Assembly (NCBI GenBank): GCA_900769995.1
Contig: CAAGIT010000071.1
Span: 1-7,995 of the forward strand
DNA length: 7,995 bases
DNA from: an uncultured Oscillospiraceae bacterium
GTDB taxonomy: Bacteria; Bacillota; Clostridia; Oscillospirales; Oscillospiraceae
Direction of reading: 5' to 3'
Of this stretch, positions 5,643 to 7,995 are shown one piece after another (the first letter of the stretch is position 1; each line of letters starts with the position of its first letter). The translations under genes were made by a program, and so were the position numbers. Under the pieces are notes generated by a model. That model saw only the letters and a program-made list of their open reading frames with translations. It was not told the DNA's origin and did not search any database.

Positions 5643-6329
5643 ATGCTGGGGGCAGCCGTTTGGCTGATGATCGGCAGCATTCTGTATTCCCTCCGCCTGT
5701 CGAATGGCAGCGGCTCTTTTCCGAAGCCTCTGAGCGCAAAGGAGGAGCAGCACTATCTGGCTTTGGCGGCGCAGGGCGATCTGGATGCCAGAAACATACT
5801 CATTGAGCGAAATCTGCGCCTTGTGGCGCACATTATGAAGAAGTATTACACGCAGACCTCCGATCAGGAGGACTTGATCTCCATCGGCACGATCGGATTG
5901 ATTAAGGGCATTTCGACCTTTGATGCGAGTAAGGGAGCAAGACTGGCGACCTATGCCGCACGATGCGTGGAAAACGAAATTTTGATGTACTTCCGCGGAC
6001 AACGCAAGAGTGCATCGGACGTTTCTCTGTCAGATTATATCGAAACGGGCAAGGACGGCGCGTCACTTTCTTTGATGGATGTGATTTGCTCGGATGACGA
6101 TCTTTTTGAGCAGATGTCCGATAGGGAGATCTATGCCAAGCTGTATGAGAAAATCGAGGAATGCTTAGATCCCCGAGAAAAGAGGATCATCCAGCTTCGC
6201 TACGGTATCGGCAATCGAAAGCCGATGACCCAGCGTGAGATTGCCGAATTGAGCGGCATCAGCCGCAGCTATGTCAGCCGTATAGAGAAAAAAGCATTGC
6301 AAAAACTGGAGAAGGCACTGTCGGATTAG
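5643..6329 (+). CDS. sigK: RNA polymerase sporulation sigma factor SigK (uninterrupted, with pro-sequence)
   Basis: SigK directs late mother-cell transcription, for coat and cortex maturation and mother-cell lysis. The 228-residue product opens with a hydrophobic pro-sequence (about residues 3-16, AAVWLMIGSILYSL). Then come 'FPKPLSAKEEQHYLALAAQGD' at 26-46 and region 2 with 'ARNILIERNLRLVAHIMKKY' and 'EDLISIGTIGLIKGISTFD'. Region 2 continues with 'KGARLATYAARCVENEILM', and region 4 has 'REKRIIQLRYGIG' and the helix-turn-helix 'TQREIAELSGISRSYVSRIEKKAL'. These match SigK rather than SigE ('VAHI', 'KGI', 'SRSYVSRIEKKAL'). The frame is continuous, so no skin-type element interrupts it. The ATG at 5643 has GGAGGTG upstream; the adjacent TTG at 5640 is less likely. 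It lies 91 bases after ispA. Confidence 0.94.
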   Translation: MLGAAVWLMIGSILYSLRLSNGSGSFPKPLSAKEEQHYLALAAQGDLDARNILIERNLRLVAHIMKKYYTQTSDQEDLISIGTIGLIKGISTFDASKGARLATYAARCVENEILMYFRGQRKSASDVSLSDYIETGKDGASLSLMDVICSDDDLFEQMSDREIYAKLYEKIEECLDPREKRIIQLRYGIGNRKPMTQREIAELSGISRSYVSRIEKKALQKLEKALSD

Positions 6330-6339
6330 GAGAGAAGCT

Positions 6340-6909
6340 ATGCGCGCATGGAAGCATTTTTGCACGATTACAAAGCACCGCTGGGCAGTTCGCAAGGGCT
6401 GCTTCAAGGTCGGTTTATATTGGCGCGGACTGACGCACGATCTATCGAAATACTCATGGACGGAGTTTTCCACGGGCGCGAAATACTATCAGGGCAACCG
6501 CAGCCCAAATTCCCGTGCCCGTGAGCTGTTCGGGTATTCGACCGCGTGGATGCACCACAAGGGCAGGAATAAGCACCACTTTGAGTACTGGACAGATCTT
6601 GATCTCAAGACACGCACCTATCAGCCCGTGCCCATGCCGCGCAAGTATTTTACGGAGATGGTGATGGATCGTATCGCCGCCTGTAAAATCTATAACGGCA
6701 AAAACTATACCGATGCGGACCCGCTAAACTATCTGCTGAACTCCGCAGAGGGGCGTGATTCGCAAATGATGCACCCGCAAACAAAACAGGAGCTGATCTT
6801 TATTTTGACGATGCTCCGCGACAAGGGCGAAAAAGAGACGTTCCGATATATTCGAGAAATTGTTTTGAAGGATCAGCCGATCCTTGCAGGAGGACACTAT
6901 GAGAAATGA
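6340..6909 (+). CDS. DUF5662 family protein with HD-hydrolase-like residues
   Basis: This 189-residue cytosolic protein resembles the family named DUF5662, sometimes labelled catalase-like in databases without clear support. Its histidine/aspartate layout is like an HD phosphohydrolase: H13 in 'ITKHRW', H33-D34 in 'LTHDLSKYSWTEF', H72-H73 in 'WMHHKGRNKHHFEYW' with H79-H80, and D110 in 'EMVMDRIAACK'. The 'MPRKYFTEM' stretch at 99-107 is also distinctive. There is no signal peptide or membrane helix. The SD AGGAGA at 6328-6333 overlaps the sigK stop codon, and the 3' end overlaps rph by 11 bases, so it is likely expressed with both. A nucleotide or other phosphate-ester substrate is conceivable given the rph-rdgB context, but no activity can be assigned. 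Confidence 0.8.
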   Translation: MRAWKHFCTITKHRWAVRKGCFKVGLYWRGLTHDLSKYSWTEFSTGAKYYQGNRSPNSRARELFGYSTAWMHHKGRNKHHFEYWTDLDLKTRTYQPVPMPRKYFTEMVMDRIAACKIYNGKNYTDADPLNYLLNSAEGRDSQMMHPQTKQELIFILTMLRDKGEKETFRYIREIVLKDQPILAGGHYEK

Positions 6910-7615
6910 CGGCAGAGCCGCAGACGAAATGCGGAAGGTAAAGGCGACCCTCGGTTTTTCAAAATTTGCAGAGGGAAGCTGCTTGATTGAAATTGGCGAT
7001 ACGATGGTCTTGTGCAACGCATCGGTCGAGAACCGTGTGCCGCCCCATGTGACGAGCGGCGGCTGGGTCACGGCGGAATATTCCATGCTGCCGCGTGCAA
7101 ACCGAGAACGCAGCAAGCGTGATGTTTCCAAGCTGAAGCTGGCTCCCCGCAGTGCGGAGATCCAGCGTTTGATCGGCAGAAGCCTGCGCTGTGCAGTCGA
7201 TCTGGAAAAGCTCGGGGAGCATACGATCACCATTGACTGCGATGTTCTGCAGGGTGACGGCGGCACCAGAACTGCCTCCGTCACCGGCGGCTTTATCGCC
7301 CTTGCTTTGGCTTGCCGCAAGCTGCTGGAAAAGGGCGAGATCAGCCAGATGCCGATACGCTGCTTCGTTTCCGGCATTTCCGCGGGTATCGTCCGCAACG
7401 AGGCGATGCTCGATCTGTGCTACGAGGAGGATTCCCGTGCCATGGTCGATTTGAACTGCATTATGACAGAGAGCGGCGACATCGTTGAGATGCAGGCAAC
7501 GGGCGAGGGCAGACCCTTTACCATGGAAGAACAGCGGAAGCTTTTGGGACTTTGCAGAAAGGGAAATGCGGTGCTGGTACAGATGCAGCGGCGCTGTCTG
7601 GGAAATTTAGAATGA
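6899..7615 (+). CDS. rph: Ribonuclease PH
   Basis: RNase PH is a phosphate-dependent 3'-5' exoribonuclease that trims tRNA precursors and rRNA 3' ends, working as a hexamer ring. The 238-residue protein shows 'MRNDGRAADEMRKV' at the N-terminus, then 'GSCLIEIGDTMVLCNASVENRVPP', 'GWVTAEYSMLPRA' at 55-67 and 'EIQRLIGRSLR' at 87-97. The phosphate-binding 'GDGGTRTAS' is at 119-127, and the acidic pair D178/D184 is in 'EEDSRAMVDLN'. Two departures from the Bacillus-type sequence are visible. The 'GGGKGW' loop is shortened to 'SGGW', and 'GRTxEIQ' reads 'PRSAEIQ', keeping the arginine (R84). AGGAGG at 6888-6893, five bases before the ATG, sets the start; an in-frame TTG at 6884 adds only unrelated residues. 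rdgB follows with an ATGA overlap. Confidence 0.95.
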   Translation: MRNDGRAADEMRKVKATLGFSKFAEGSCLIEIGDTMVLCNASVENRVPPHVTSGGWVTAEYSMLPRANRERSKRDVSKLKLAPRSAEIQRLIGRSLRCAVDLEKLGEHTITIDCDVLQGDGGTRTASVTGGFIALALACRKLLEKGEISQMPIRCFVSGISAGIVRNEAMLDLCYEEDSRAMVDLNCIMTESGDIVEMQATGEGRPFTMEEQRKLLGLCRKGNAVLVQMQRRCLGNLE

Positions 7616-7995
7616 GAATTGTACTTGCGAGCAACAATGCACACAAGCTGAAAGAGCTGCGTGCGATTTTGACCGACCTCGGCATGGACGTAATTTCCAT
7701 GCGTGAGGCGGGCGTGGAGGTTGATCCGGAGGAAAACGGAACAACATTTGAAGAAAACTCGTATATCAAGGCAAAAGCTGTCATGGACATCTGCGGACTT
7801 CCGACGATCGCGGATGATTCCGGTCTGATGGTTGACGCGCTGAACGGCGAACCCGGTGTGTATTCTGCCCGTTATGGCGCAGAGAGCTGCAAAACCGACC
7901 GTGACCGCTATGAATATCTGTTAAAGAAGCTCGAAAAGGTGGATGACCCGCAACGCACGGCAAAGTTCGTGTCGGTTATCACCTTACTGACACCC
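7612..7995 (+). CDS. rdgB: RdgB/HAM1 family dITP/XTP pyrophosphatase, N-terminal part (3' truncated by window edge)
   Basis: This house-cleaning enzyme hydrolyses dITP, ITP and XTP to monophosphates and so keeps deaminated purines out of DNA and RNA. The frame starts at the ATG at 7612, overlaps the rph stop by four bases and stays open to the end of the window, giving 128 of an expected 195-205 residues. Family motifs are 'IVLASNNAHKLKELRAIL' at 3-20, 'TTFEENSYIKAKA' at 44-56 and 'ADDSGLMVDALNGEPGVYSARY' at about 67-88, which includes the catalytic-position D69. It continues to 'RTAKFVSVITLLTP' at the edge. The SD is weak (GGGAAA at 7600-7605), so translation probably depends on coupling to rph. 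The rph-rdgB pair is a common Firmicutes arrangement. Confidence 0.95.
   Translation, partial: MRIVLASNNAHKLKELRAILTDLGMDVISMREAGVEVDPEENGTTFEENSYIKAKAVMDICGLPTIADDSGLMVDALNGEPGVYSARYGAESCKTDRDRYEYLLKKLEKVDDPQRTAKFVSVITLLTP

Overview
The window is a gene-dense stretch of a spore-forming clostridial (Firmicutes) chromosome with every gene on the + strand. A SpoIIIA engulfment-channel operon, an intact sigK with a hydrophobic pro-sequence and moderate-to-high GC codon use point to an Oscillospiraceae/Ruminococcaceae-type gut clostridium. The family is an inference and I do not name a species. No RNA genes, mobile elements, CRISPR arrays or intergenic stretches over 300 bases were seen; the longest gene-free gap is 91 bases.

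Region 1 (1-1374) is the 3' end of the spoIIIA operon: the C-terminal part of spoIIIAF (cut by the window edge), then complete spoIIIAG and spoIIIAH. These encode parts of the channel complex linking mother cell and forespore. Region 2 (1375-5551) starts with a sigma-A-type promoter with an extended -10. It continues with an Asp23/YqhY-family gene, a perfect 9-bp hairpin, nusB, a TsaD/Kae1-like M22 paralog, xseA, xseB and ispA. From nusB to ispA each gene overlaps the next (4, 20, 4 and 17 bases), so this looks like one translationally coupled housekeeping operon for transcription antitermination, exonuclease VII and farnesyl diphosphate synthesis.

Region 3 (5552-7995) follows a 91-base gap with no obvious terminator or promoter. 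It holds sigK, whose Shine-Dalgarno sequence lies inside a predicted 12-bp stem, then a DUF5662-type protein with an HD-hydrolase-like histidine/aspartate pattern, rph (RNase PH) and the first 128 codons of rdgB (ITP/XTP pyrophosphatase). These four are again closely packed or overlapping.

I found no clear novel defence or mobile system. The points most worth following are the SD-sequestering leader of sigK, the uncharacterised HD-like protein coupled to rph-rdgB, the M22 paralog in the nusB-xseA interval, and the replacement of the usual ispA-dxs neighbourhood by ispA-sigK.
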